This document shows positions 22,961 through 34,827 of a DNA stretch of 64,000 nucleotides, one piece after another. This stretch comes from Phanerodontia chrysosporium. Lineage: Eukaryota; Basidiomycota; Agaricomycetes; Polyporales; Phanerochaetaceae. Under the pieces are notes generated by a model. It made no database searches. It saw nothing but the letters and a program-made list of their open reading frames with translations, and was not told the origin of the DNA. Position 1 is the first letter of the stretch. Every line of letters begins with the position of its first letter. Location: the NCBI GenBank assembly GCA_001910725.1, contig MJGA01000004.1:124001-188000 (forward strand), read 5' to 3'. The translations under genes and the position numbers were made by a program.

Positions 22961-24485
22961 ATGGATCACCCTGACGAGAAGACAGCAAACAAGGACGAGG
23001 AACCATCACCTTCGCCAGGTCCGGATGTCGCGCTTCCGACTACCAGACCCGACGACATCCCTCAGTCCCCGGCTGCGACAGCCACTCCACAGGAGACCCC
23101 CGACAGGACATGGAGCAGGAACAGGAGCGTTCAGTACAGGAGCCTTCAAGTATGCAGGCACAGTCAGACAAGTCGCCCCGCTCTTCACTGGACGCACCAG
23201 CACGAGACGAGGACAGTTCCCCCGACGACTCTGGGGAACAAACGCCTACTGCAACGGAAGACGTTGTGACTCTGGAACACCTGGAGGATTTCCCCCACCC
23301 GCCAGCAGACCTCGTCGTCACAGAAGTCGTCCAAGTCGACTCCCAGGATACCTCCAGCTCGGACTCGACTCATTCTGTACCGGACAGCGCAGCCGGCCTC
23401 GACTCTCCGATGCCTCCTAGCAGCACTGCGCCTTCGTCTACGCGGACCTCCCTCACTGACACACCCATGGTCGCCTCCTCGTCTTCATCGTCCTCGAAGC
23501 CCATCGGCATCCTGCGCTCAGCGACACTTCCACGAAGCGCAAGCACCACGAGCATGAGTGCAGTGACGTTCGCCCCGCTGCCGCCTACAGAGCCGCGCCG
23601 GCGCGCGTCCCACATGCAACTCGGCGTCGCCGCGCGCTCGCGCATGCTCCGAGCACGGCGGATGCGGTTTGTCGATCCCGAGACGGGTGAGGCATACGTG
23701 CAGGTTGTCGACGCGGCGATGGCAGACCACCAGCTGCAGCACGGGCACCCACACTACGTGTACCCGGGCGAAGAGGCCGCAGCGGACGGCGACCCGTACC
23801 GGACGACGCGGAGGCAGCCGCGCAGCCCGTACGCACCAGGTGCAGGTGGGGGGCTCTGGGACCCAGAGCCAGGCAGCGGTGCACCCGAGGAGGGCAACCC
23901 AGAGGAGGATGCGCTCATTGCGCTCGGGAAGATGGTCAAGGGCGGCGCAAAGGCCCTCTGGCGCAAGGTGTCGAAGAGCCAGAAGGCGCGCGACGTTGCC
24001 GCAGCGGGTGCGGAGGACGGCGAGGGCGAGAAGGGGCGGCGCCGCCCGAGCGTCCGGCGCAGCGCGAGCGCACCCGCGGGTTTGAACGGCATGCACGAGG
24101 AGCCGAGGCCGAGGAGGACCTAGAGGGCGATTCGGGTGAGGAGGGCACGCTCAGGATCGAGTTCAAGGAGCCGCGGCACTGCTTCGAAGGCGCGTCGCCT
24201 GCGCCGCCGCCGCTCGTGCCGCAGTCGATTCTGCGGCCGTCGACGCCGCTGGCGGAGCCTGCGAAGGCCACACCGGCGCCCGTGCGTGGGGCGGCGGGTG
24301 CGGCGGACGGGGAGGTCGGGCGGGTGTGGGAGGAGGCGGTCGACGCGGACATCACGAAGCGGTTCGAGGCGGTCGCGCGTGCGGAGAAGGAGAAGGAGCG
24401 CACGAAGACGCGGCTCGTCGCGAAGCTCGCCAAGGTCGGGAAGCGCAAGGAGAGCAAGGAGAAGCTCAAGGAGCGCCCGCTGTAG
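22961..24485 (+). CDS. Ser/Pro/Glu-rich protein of unknown function, frame break near 3' end
   Basis: An acidic, Ser/Pro/Thr-rich N-terminal half is followed by a more ordered part (IGILRSATLPRSASTTSMSA, VTFAPLPPTEPRRRASHMQL, GVAARSRMLRARRMRFVDPE) and a Lys-rich helical C-terminus (ITKRFEAVARAEKEKERTKT, then KVGKRKESKEKLKERPL, stop at 24485). From ATG 22961 the frame reaches the main frame either through a 74-nt intron with a weak donor (23019-23092, GTCCGG..CACAG) or through a missing base in the C run at about 23095-23099. A second break at about 24100 shifts into the frame of the last ~130 codons (GMHEE then AEEDLEGDSGEEGTLRIEF) and is best explained by loss of one G. It resembles uncharacterised agaricomycete proteins. 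The function is unknown. Confidence 0.65.
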
Positions 24486-26905
24486 AGCCCGCCGTGCGCG
24501 ACCCATGCGCCCGGCGCGCATCGCCTCTCGCGCCCCTCACACACATATTATTTATTCCTCCGACGCTGCTCACGATCGGCAATAGACCAAGGCTAGGACC
24601 CACGAACGCACACCGTTTATTCCTATATAATCAGACACTATACCTACACCGTACCGTCAATCGGCCGACACGCCCTATGGAAGAACAAGTAGTAATCGAC
24701 CCGGCCCGCATGCCCTTATTGTTATTGACATCCCCCACGACGTACGCCCACGCTCTACGCTGCCGCCCTCGTATTAGTTTCTGCGCTACCCGCCCCCCAA
24801 TCTGTTTCTGCTGTACCATGCTTTGCACCCCCTGCTTCGCCGCTCTGCGCCATTCTCGACTTTGCGCATGCTCGCCTGCTCCACAGGCGCAGACGGCCGA
24901 CCTCTCCCCCCGCGTCTCCTGGAGGATCTCGTTTCTCGTTGGTTTTTCATGCTTATACAAGTTAGTAGTAGTACCACGCCGTCCAATATCAGTGCTGTTA
25001 GGGAAACATCGTGTGGTGCTCCGTTGACTGGTGCACACGCCTCATCCTGTCATAACTTACGTGCATTGAGAGGCATGCTGATCGGTGACATGCCGTCCGA
25101 GAGCGGCGGCACGTTCCGCGCCACAACGGCGAAGCGCACACCGGGCGGGGGCTGTGCCACTCGCGTAGCACTGGCATCTCTCTCCCGAGATGGATGATAT
25201 CCCTGCACCCTTCCCCGCGCGTACGAGCACTACTGTTTTCTTTTCTTCCTGTGCGGGTTCTCGAGCTTTCTGTGCACATGACCTGGCAGATGCGTCGCTG
25301 CCGCTGCGCTATGTCGGAAATCCTGAGCGCGCCCACGGGTAACCAGAAACCTTAATTCACGGGGCAGACCAACCGCCAGTTGTCCGCCTCGTGGTTTCCG
25401 GGGTCTTGCTCCTAAGCAGTTTCTGTTTGCGCACCATACACACGTCTGGGATGCTTGACAATGCCTGGAACCTAATGTGATGGATGTATAGATGTACTTG
25501 AATGCATAAAATTGGCCATATTATCATCGTGGTGGTTTGTAAAGCAGAATGTCCTGAAACTGCAGGGCGCTTGCGTATTATTGCATGACGTTTGCTTACA
25601 TACAACCTTTCGCTGTTTTGTTTGCGTGTTCAAGCTCGCACGTCGAACGCTTATGGCCACCCGTATGTTGGCGAGCACGATCTCCCTCATCTCTCGACAC
25701 ACTTGACCTTCAAGCTTCAAGCCTAGTCAATAGAATGGGTGCGTGTATTCTGAGATTGACCGGAACGAACCTATCCAAGTTGAGTTTCAGATTGCAGCTC
25801 CTGCCGCCTACAGTCTCTGTGGTCAACTTGCGTGCGGCAATGGTTGCATGTGCTCGAGGACGAGGACTCCATCAGCTGGTGCCGCCTTTGAGAGGGTGCG
25901 AGTGGAAGAGCAAGACTGCCGGGCTGGAGCTGGATTGACAGGGTGCGTCATGGTCTCTCGAGTCTAAAGCATGCCGTCTGAGTCTTCTCGCAGGATATTC
26001 AAACGTGTACAGCTGTCCAGAACTACTCTACCATCCGTACGTGCAATCCTCCATTACATGCCCATGCGCCCGCACTCTCGAGAGTCGAGAGCGGGGTTGC
26101 GCTGACCTAGGCAGCGGCAGGTGTCCGAGTTGGTGCTCAGTACTGTGTCACTGCTGGGACACCCGAAAGCATGGAGCAGGCTTTGCGCCGGTTGCACTGA
26201 AGACGAAGATCGCGGGTGCCGGGGGATTCCCAGAGCCAATCGTCTGTGGGGAAGAGGCGACCATCAGCATGCCACCGCCGTCATGCCTGCGAGGAGCTGG
26301 ACTGCTCTGTGAGTCTATGATCAGCATGTGTGAACTGACGGGTTGTGCAGGGCACATTCTTGAGCATGATGTTGAAGCGAACAGGCTTCTGCCTGCCATC
26401 ATGTTCCCGCAGACCACGCTGGCATGCTATCACACTGACAATACAGCCACAACCGCCACCGTTGCTCACCATAAGATGCAACACTTGCGCTCTGCGACTT
26501 CCCCTGCAGGGACTTTTGGATTTGATGTGTATGCTTTAATTCATTTAGATTTCGTAGGTTGCTGATTGCACAGCCTATAAAACACATGTACCTATGACCT
26601 CTCCACTCATGAAATAAAGTCTCATCTACCCCTGGCTCGTCACGTTCGCGCTTTCGCACTTGCCAGTGCTCTTGCATTGTCCCGCAACCCCTCGGGACCT
26701 CGTGCATACCTTCGGAAGGCCCTCACTGGCTGTACTACTCAAAGCACATCTGGCTTCACAGACCTACCGCCGCACAATCGTTGCCCGATGCTTTCTTTGA
26801 GGGATGTCATTGGTGGTCGGGGAGAAGGGTCTTCGGGGTCTTGGACGGGCGTTTCTGTGAGGGTCAGCCCCGCGAATTAAGGTTCCTGGTTACCCGTGAG
26901 CGCGC
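24486..26905. other. No supported gene
   Basis: 3' flank of the preceding gene followed by about 2 kb without a convincing reading frame. A TATAAAA box at about 26576 has no protein-like frame downstream. Small Cys-containing frames at 25743-25967 and 26005-26565 (plus) cannot be extended across good splice sites and have no recognised family. Confidence 0.4.
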
Positions 26906-27077
26906 CTCACGAGGTGCTGACCCCGAGCCGGCATCGGCCGTGCCTCGTGAGATCCTCACGAGGCGCTCATGAGATCCTCACGAGGCGCTCATGAGATATC
27001 GTGACGCTTGGCCTTGTCTCGCGCGTCTATCGTGAGTCGATAAGATTACCCACGAGCCCTCGTGAGATACTCATGAG
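26906..27077. repeat. Left subterminal repeat cluster (CTCRYGAG x8)
   Basis: Exact copies start at 26906, 26944, 26955, 26966, 26977, 26988, 27059 and 27070. Five are spaced exactly 11 bp apart (26944 to 26988), close to one helical turn, so they would face the same side of the DNA. Neighbouring copies form a palindrome CCTCGTGAG-ATC-CTCACGAGG. Confidence 0.8.
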
Positions 27078-27320
27078 AATGCCTGCCCAAGGCGGGGCGA
27101 GTGCGCGGGTTGTTCTTCTCAACCCTGGTTCGTATCTCCTTTGCTCGCTTTCCCCCCAACTGCAAACCCACCTCTTGCCGTGTGCGGCCTCAACGAGCCC
27201 GAGTCTTGTTTCTGTGAGTCAGATATGGCGGGCTTGACCTTTGTCAGATCTCAATCTGGATGCCGTGCACTTACATGGTTCCGCGGCCAGATACGCTACC
27301 ACACATTCCCCCGCTGTCAG

Positions 27321-30300
27321 ATGCCGCGAAGGCGATCGCACCGGAGTCAGCCTAAGCAATGCCCGACATGCAATGGCTGGTTCGCTGAAGGGGGATTCGT
27401 TTCGCATACCACTAGCTGCGCGCGGATCCATGAGGAGGAGGCTCGAGATCGCCGAGCATTAGAAGAGTTGACACAAAGAAGGAGGAATAGTGCGTACCCT
27501 TACAATCTCACAAGGCAAGTCAGCTGATGTATATCCACAGAGCGGCGAAAACAAACACATGCCGTGGACAACGACGACATTGCTATGTCTGAAGCAGCCG
27601 CCGCTGGCTCTTCTATTAGAGGTGAGTCTTTATAACGGTAGACCACAACCTGTGTGCTGATACTGCAGCTCCCCCATAGCTACCGAAGATGACGGTGTCT
27701 TCATTGCACCTGCGCCGTCGACTGCCGCGCCGTCTCCTCCCGCGACACCCTCGGAGCTGCTTACGGAGGACTATACGCTGCCGAGGCAACCTCCCTCTGT
27801 AACGCCGCCTCTGCATGCCTTATCTCCACAAGCGCCTTCCTCTCATGCGCCGTCCCCGTGCTCGCTCCCGCCCAGACCATCTTCACCAAGACCGTCCCCG
27901 CAACCAGCACCTACCACAGAACATCGAGGGGCATCGCCGCCACCACATTGCAGCCCTACACCCCCCGAGCAGCTCACTGCTGGCGCTGACGATGATGAGG
28001 AGGGCGATGTCACAGAGGCGCCACGGCAACTTGACGATATCAAAGTCGAGTACCACCCTTTGAGTGGTCGTGGAACTAAGATCTATCGCTTCACCCACTT
28101 CAAGTGCGAACAACCTTTGCATGTACCCCTGCCCGAGGACTTCGAGGAGTCCCACGCGCCTTTCGAGTCCCTAGATGACTTCAAGTTTGCGGAGATCGCG
28201 CTTCATGCAGGCCTGAAGGAGGCGCAGGTCAATACACTCCTGAATATCATTGCAAAGGTGCGGGCAGGCGAGTCAGCTTTCTCGCTAAGGGATTACAACC
28301 ACATGAACTCGAATTGGGAAAGAGCTGCAGTGTTTCACCCACCGGTATGACAGTTGTATCTATACTGTGACACTGCAGCTTATAATTGATGTATTAGTTT
28401 GAGAAGCATACCTTTACAGAGTCATATCGTGGAACCGATATGTCTTTTGATGTTCATGTGCGAAATCTCTGGCAATGGATTGAGTCGGTCGTCGGAGAGC
28501 CACGCCTTGGCCCATATTTTCAATGGGACGCCATGCGTATGTCCAAGTGGAATGGTGCAGAATGACAGTCGTATTGGGAGGATCCCATCACTGGCACCAG
28601 TATGTGGGATGCTCAGGTACGTGTGAGGTGTGGTTACATATTGTAGCAGTTCTCTAATGTATAAAGCTAGAGTGCCCTCAAGGATGATCCAGAGGCTAAA
28701 CCTTTGGGCATCATATTATTTGCGGACAAGTCGAAGATCTCCAGCTTCGGAACTCAAGAAGGGTACCCAGTCATGGCTCGCATCTCGAATCTGGACAGCT
28801 CAGTTCGTAACGGCCGTGGCTTTGGTGGTGGCTGCGTGGTTGGCTTTTTACCCTTGGTATGTGTGAGGCAATTTTACTCCGATCACATCATAATTGACAT
28901 GAATCCAAACAGATGAAGGATACTTCTGCGCAGCGAAAAATCAAGGAGTGGGTGGACTTCAAGAAGGTGATATGGCACAAGAGTTTTGAGAAGGTCCTGG
29001 AGAGCATTGCTGAGCTGTCCAAAGTGGGCTTCCCTGTCATGTGTGGTGATGGGCTGCGACGGGTACTTTATCCATTCATCAACATTCTATCTGCTGACTA
29101 TGAGGAGCAGTATGTATTTTGCTATCTTATCATCTTTATTCTAGCTTTGACATTGTTTTTGTAGGTGTGTAATGTCCTTGATCCATGGATTTCGGGGGAA
29201 ATGCCCTTGCCCTGTTTGTCTCATTCCACAGGAACAGCTTGGTAACATTCGGGCAACTCCATTTTATGAACAGCGCACAACCAAGCATACCTCTGAGTTG
29301 CTTGGTCGAGTATATGCCACTAAAACCCTGAAGGAGAAGGCCCTGGCTAGTGAGGGACTACGTCCTGTTGTGGTAAGAAACATGTCTTGTCTCTTGCTAA
29401 TGATATCTGGCTTAAGTGTTGTCAGAATGTTTTTTGGCTATTAGGAAATACCTGCATCTACAAGGCGCTATCATTCGATCGCCTTCATGCATACCACATT
29501 GGTCTATTTGGCCACCACCTATGGGATCGGTTTAAAGCCATCTGCAATGGTCCTGGCTTCACGCGAGCAGACCGCACTTTGATCGATCAAGGGTGAGTGA
29601 TTGATGCCAAGTTTAAGATGGTTATATTTACAGATCGGCTCTGTTTCAGAGCTGATATGATGCCTCCATGGCCAAATCTCAATCATTACCATGGTATACT
29701 ATTGGTTGACTTCACCGATGGCACTAAATATCAGGATATATCAAAGGTGAAGCCTCAGAATGCTTTGTTACAAATTTACTAAATATTCTCTTAGACTCTA
29801 GTCTTTGCTGCCTGCAATGTTCTGACAGAGAACAAGTCTGAAGCAGGATACTCGCTCTTACGGGCTATTCGCAAGTACATCGAGTGCGACATGTATATGG
29901 GCTTTGAGGTGCATACTGAAGAAACCCTACAAGCACTAGACAAGTGCATTGAGGAATTTGGTGATTTGATCATGGTACGATACTTATCAGGCTTTATTTC
30001 TACATAGCTAATGCCACATTTGAAGGAGCATGAAGAACTTTATGAGCTTGTTCGTCCAGCGAAAATTGCCAAGAAAAGCTGGAATTTCCCCAAGATGCAC
30101 ACACATACACATGCTACGCAGGACATTCGAGCCAAGGGTGCTATACAACATATGAGTACTAGGCTCTGGGAATGTCTACACGGACCTATACGTGACTGGG
30201 CAAGAAATCGCACTAATAATAAACAAATATTTGACCAGGTATGCAGCCTCTGATATTAATATTATTCAAGCTCACATCGTAACAGATTACAAAAATTGAC

Positions 30301-31079
30301 CACCAGTTTTTATGTTGCAAGGCTATTCGGGCAAGAGTCGATGAACATTTGGCCTCTCAGCAAGAGGAGAAACAATCAGCCTCTAGAAAGCTGTACCAGT
30401 TCGGACCAGTGTACCTTGGTTCACGATCTCCCATGACCACCTTTGCAAAGGTGGAGGCTGATCATGTTGATGATCTTGCATTCAGAAACTTCCGGCAGAA
30501 AGTGGTGACTATTATCTATCAGTTACGCACTCGGAAGAATATCCCTGGTATGACAGGACGCCCAGTGTTGGAGCCATCAGATAAAATGGTAAGTGCTCAA
30601 GTTAACTGGTATGCTTGTGTATTAATATTCCAACTGGTTAGGTCACGGAGTGCAATCTTCTGGAGGTGGATTATGAGTCGCTCATCACATGGCGCCTTAA
30701 CACAGACTTACTACGCTGCAACCCATCGTGGCACGGGTCATCACGCTATGACAGCATTCTCTTTCATGACCACCAAGACACACTCACCTACGCCAAGCTG
30801 ATTTTTACCTTCGTGGTCACTCTCAGCAGCGAGGAGCGATATCCCCTTCTACTGGTGCAACCAATGCATTACGTAGTGCGTCGGCAAAGTGACCTTGACC
30901 TGGGCCTGTACCCAGTCAAGCAAGTCCCTCGCAGCCAGTGCCGACTCATCCCTGCACAATCACTCAAGCGTGGAACTATTCTGTACCCAGATACTGCTCG
31001 TGCAGGTCATCATTTTGTAGTGGATGTAACTGACTCAGACGCTTTTGTACGGACTCGAGAATTATTCCAGGATTTCTAG
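27321..31079 (+). CDS. Plavaka-type transposase with one in-frame stop
   Basis: Thirteen exons: 27321-27489, 27541-27621, 27680-28344, 28398-28616, 28671-28856, 28913-29109, 29165-29372, 29426-29592, 29650-29746, 29795-29974, 30026-30238, 30286-30588 and 30642-31079. Every phase fits, and the total is 1041 codons. The N-terminus has a zinc finger (CPTC at residues 14-17, then H28, C32), then a Pro-rich acidic linker. The family signature follows: VEYHPLSGRGTKIYRF, FAEIALHAGLKEAQVNTLL, WDAMRMSKWNG, PLGIILFADKSKISSFGTQ, RNGRGFGGGCVVGFLPL, LSADYEEQCVMSLIHGFRGK with CPCPVC, ALSFDRLHAYHIGLFGHHLW and KSWNFPKMHTHTH. These match Plavaka proteins of agaricomycete DNA transposons. Codon 361 is TGA (28563-28565) between NGAE and QSYWEDP, where Trp or another aromatic is expected. 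There are no frameshifts anywhere else. Confidence 0.88.
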
Positions 31080-31554
31080 AATGTGTCTATCCTGTAGTCG
31101 AACAGTATTCTAATTTGTTATACAATGATACAACCTACAGTGTGCTCTGAGTGGGAACGGCTCCGTGATGAAGAATGCCTTTGTGGCGCTGATGGAGTGA
31201 TGGGAGTGACAGCAGGCGCACAGAAAGTCCAACTTCTCAACCGTACACGCACCCTTTCCGTAACAACAGAGATGCAAGTGCTCCCAGCTACGGCTACACG
31301 AATCCGTCCGTTCGTGGCTCTGTGCCCCACGGTTTTATGCCTTAACGTAAGCCCTTAATTCATATCAAATTTGAGCGCACCGGCCACCGTCTACTTATCA
31401 GTGTATGTAGAGCCCAACCTCCTTCCCTAGCAATGTACGTGATACACTGACCTGAATAGATGGTATCAATCGTTGTAGGGGCTACATGACAACTGCAAGA
31501 CGAGCCAGATAGAGCGGGAAATGTGCTGCTACCTGGACTGTCAACGGTGAGCTA

Positions 31555-32185
31555 TTCCTGAGCCTGAGCCTGAGCAGGACTACTCATCCTCTCAGCGTAT
31601 GCTTTGATGACGGGGCCTAGCCTACCGCAGAGTAAGGTGTCCTTCATGCCAGACAAAGCCGAGCTCAATGGCGCAGTGCCTCTCCCACAGCCTTGAAATC
31701 CTCTACAGGCCGCCTCCACCAACATTCGCACATCAAGCATGGTGGTTATCACGCAGCGAATAGAGGGCCCTCGCACAGGGTCTACAACATTGCGGGCAGC
31801 CCACGGTTGCTGTCTATTACATATATCAAGGCACGCGGCGCCGGCGCAACGTTCGTCTGAACGACAAGCACGCCTCGGCGAGCACCGCCTGGTTTGCAAT
31901 CCGCACGAATCCGCACGAGCTCTACGGCCTCATACGCGTCACACCGCACGGCGATGCTGCTCGGCGGCGGCCGCTCGTCTGTGCCCAGCACCCACGCCCA
32001 GGACCCGCACCCGCACATCGTCAGCCTGCCTTGCGCCCCGCGGAATGCGCTCCCCTCGCACTCACCGCTGCCGTTGTCCTACACGGCGTAGTGCTGCAGT
32101 TCGCCCGCGCTATGCATCACGCCCTTGTGCGCGATGTACAGGTTCTGCAACCGCGCCTCTCGAGCGCCTTCACCGTCTGCGAGAA
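31555..32185 (-). pseudogene. Possible decayed coding fragment inside the transposon
   Basis: On the minus strand, about 32180-32085 reads ARLQNLYIAHKGVMHSAGEL followed by QHYAV and a stop. About 31745-31555 reads MLDVRMLVEAACRGFQ and then, in the same frame, PLSSALSGMKDTLLCGRLGP with a short tail. Both pieces look protein-like, but they are in different frames and separated by non-coding-looking DNA. No family is recognised. This could be a captured host-gene fragment. It is weakly supported. Confidence 0.2.
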
Positions 32186-32741
32186 CCCTGACAATGCCAC
32201 GCCAGCAGGTCAGCGACAACAAAGCAATGCAAGGGGCCCAAGCTCAAACTCATAAAAGGTATGTTGTGTTTTCGTAGGACGGCGCGGTGCGTACAGCATC
32301 CGGGCATTTGTACAAGAGATCTACACTGTGCTTACTTTCGAATCCTAGAACCCGCCCCTTCCATCCTCTCTGCGTCCTAGCGAGGGATCCATTGCTCAAC
32401 TCGGCCCATCCCCACTTCGAGAGAGACGAGCGTCGACAAGGACGGCACGGTCTTGCAGCGGCGGGGGCCATTGCAGGCTGCGCGTAGCGACTTTGCAGTG
32501 AGAGCCTGGGACTTGTAGGCCTGACAACCCAAGATACGCCCAGCGAAGGAAGGGGAAGGGAGACGAGGCGAGGCAATGGGGTCGGGGCGAGAAGAGATGA
32601 GATGACAGGAGGAGAGCCGAGGCGGGCGAGGCGAGGCGATGTGGGGGCGTGCAGGGGATGGATGATGCTAGGGGATGAGAGGCGAGGAAGGAGGGGAAGG
32701 AAGAAGAGCCGCCACCGGCGAGGCCCTCGCACAGGTATGCC

Positions 32742-32888
32742 CGTAGGGCTGGTTGGCCCAGCGGGTTGCCGTTGCAAGTCCCCCTTGGTTGCTCGACGGC
32801 ACCCTCGTAGGGCTGGTTGGCCCAGCGGGTTGCCTGCAACTCCCCTTGGTTGCTCGACGGCACCCTCGTAGGGCTGGTTGGCCCAGCG
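32742..32888. repeat. Tandem repeat, about 61-64 bp unit, 2.4 copies
   Basis: Units beginning CGTAGGGCTGGTTGGCCCAG start at 32742, 32806 and 32867. The first two units continue as GGGTTGC..TTGGTTGCTCGACGGCACCCT. A purine-rich GA tract lies immediately upstream (about 32540-32710). It sits between the transposase and the dioxygenase genes of the mobile element. Confidence 0.85.
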
Positions 32889-33125
32889 AGGAATGCCACG
32901 CGCGTCGAAGGGCGCTGGGTGAGTGAAGCTGGAGGCTGGCTGGCTGGAGGCAGCGGCGGCTGATAAACTGTGCAGCACCACAGTGTGTGGCTTGTCACGA
33001 AAGCCTTTGTCACGAAACGCGTGACCTCGCGCGACTGCGTCGCGCCCACCGTAAGACTCTGAGCTTAGTTTTCACATTAATAATCAACTAATTGCGCCTT
33101 CGCATAGCAAGCAAAGTATCTGGAA

Positions 33126-34827
33126 ATGGTATTGGGGCACCCGGTAAGTACTTGCAGTAGCTCTCTCAATACTTCACTGTTGGGCTTACAAGTCATTTCG
33201 TATGATTATAGACCTCGATCACCGTCCCACCCCCAGGGCCAGCAGACCCCAACCAAGTTGCGCTTCTTCTCGACGATTGCAGCATTGAAGATGGCGTGAA
33301 ATCAGCGATTGAAGAGCGCGACAGGCGCGACGCTGCCGGGCTCGGCGATGTCGAACCTGGCCAACACCTTCAATACACGCGCTCGTCGACGTGTCATCGG
33401 GCATCCTCCCCCAGTCCATCCTCCCGCTTGCCTTCGCTACCCCTTTCTCTGCTGACTTCGCCATGTCCGTCTCCACCGTCGAGCCCCTCCCTGCGCCACA
33501 GCCGCCTCTTCCTGCCCAAGGCTTCTCGCGAGCCGTGGAACGAGAAATCACAAGAAACGCGGCAAGGCTCTGCGCTCAGCAAAGAAAAGGCAATCAATTC
33601 GACCTAGTACATACAAGATACGCTCATCGTTGTCCAAGACATACAAGAGCCCTCTACAGGTTCATCTAGACACCTTTCGCATGCTCATGATCAAGACCGT
33701 CGCCGCTGGTGCCTACATCACGCGACGTATCGCAGCAGGTGCGGGAATTCCAACGCTGCAGGAGGTTCTCGCTGAAGGACTTCGCCTTGTGAGATGGGAC
33801 GGGCGGTGAGTGCTGTTTTCTGCTGTCAGCTCCATGTTAAACTCACCCCATGCGCCATGAAGCACTACGACCGTGATCCTCGACCGCATGCGGCGGATTA
33901 TCGCTGTGCTTGGCGGCTTTCCCGGTGATCCAGCTCGGTGGGCGCAGTGCAGGAAGGAGGCTGGAGAGGTCATGGCGCAGGTGAAGGAGGAGCTGGATTT
34001 TAGACAGGGAGACCGTCGAGGATCGTTCCGCACTGTCGCGGTGGGAACGTCATATGGCGGTGGGCAGAGGGTGCGTGCTTTTCTGGTGTTACGTCTTCAC
34101 TCCTGATCCAGCCCGTCTCCAGCGCCCCGGCATCCTGCGCCATTCTGCACGTAATGCCGCAGCATGCGCAAAGCTCATTGCTAGCCAGGCCATCAATCGA
34201 ATCGCCGGCTTTGGGAGCAGTAAGTCTCTTGTGTTGTCCTCTGCGCCAACGGGCTAACAACGAAAGCAGGCTTGTTTCGCATTTTATGCCCCCAAGATGT
34301 ATCGCGACTATGCTACCAAGCTAGACAAGCTCTATGACCATTACCCGGACCTCGACTACCTCTGGAACGCTTCCGTTTTCCCCTGTGCGTCTTTCAACTT
34401 CGGCCCCAATGCCCTGTGTGTTGAGCACAACGACCACGGCAATCGGGCGGCCGGCTGGTGCTCGATCTTCTGTGACGGCACATTTGACCCCACTCATGGT
34501 GGGCATCTCATCTTACGGCAGCTCGGCATCGTCGTCGAGTTTCCCCCTGGCTCCACCGTCCTCATTCCTTCAGCATGCATCACCCACGGCAACACTGCCA
34601 TCGGCAAAGGCGAGACCCGCTGGTCATTTACGCAATACGCGTCCGGTGGTCTGTTTCGTTTCGTAGAATACGGCTTCCGCACCTGGCGTGAGGTTGAACT
34701 AGGGGACACCGCGTTCGCAGACGAGCTTCGTGCGCAACGCGAGACGCGATGGGCTTCGGAGCTGGCTCTTCTCTCTCAGGTTGACAAGGTTGCGGCAGAT
34801 CGAGAGGCGGCTGAACTCTTGTCTTAA
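33126..34827 (+). CDS. TET/JBP-like 2-oxoglutarate/Fe(II) dioxygenase of the transposon, frame breaks
   Basis: Exons 33126-33143 (tentative), 33212-33805, 33863-34070, 34123-34219 and 34270-34827. The N-terminal part is low-complexity and basic (KKRGKALRSAKKRQSIRPS). Conserved landmarks follow: MLMIKTVAAGAYITRRIAAG, IPTLQEVLAEGLRLVRWDGR, VILDRMRRIIAVLGGFPGDP, RRGSFRTVAVGTSYGGGQ, RPGILRHSARN, NRIAGFGS, FAFYAPKMYRDYA. The core double-stranded beta-helix contains FNFGPNALCVEHNDHGNRAA, with the Fe-binding HxD (HND), then GWCSIFCDGTFDPTHGGHL, EFPPGSTVLIPSACITHGNT with the distal His, and GETRWSFTQYASGGLFRFVE with the Arg for 2-oxoglutarate. These proteins oxidise 5-methylcytosine or thymine. Two one-base frame breaks are seen, near 33547 and in the T run at 34275-34277. 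The start is uncertain. Confidence 0.75.

Noticed and set aside
26005..26565. 186-codon plus-strand frame with several Cys
   Set aside because: No signal peptide, no recognisable Cys pattern, and the antisense frame is open to a similar extent.
28531..28562. 32-nt GTATGT..ACAG segment that would splice out the stop codon of the transposase
   Set aside because: Too short for this genome's introns, and it would delete the conserved MSKWNG segment.
29975..30025. Shorter 33-nt intron (29975-30007) in the transposase
   Set aside because: 33 nt is below the size of the other introns. The 51-nt alternative ending at 30025 keeps the same frame and is preferred.
32250..33049. Minus-strand frames of 217-243 codons
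   Set aside because: They are generated by the tandem repeat and the purine-rich tract. The translation is repetitive and low-complexity.
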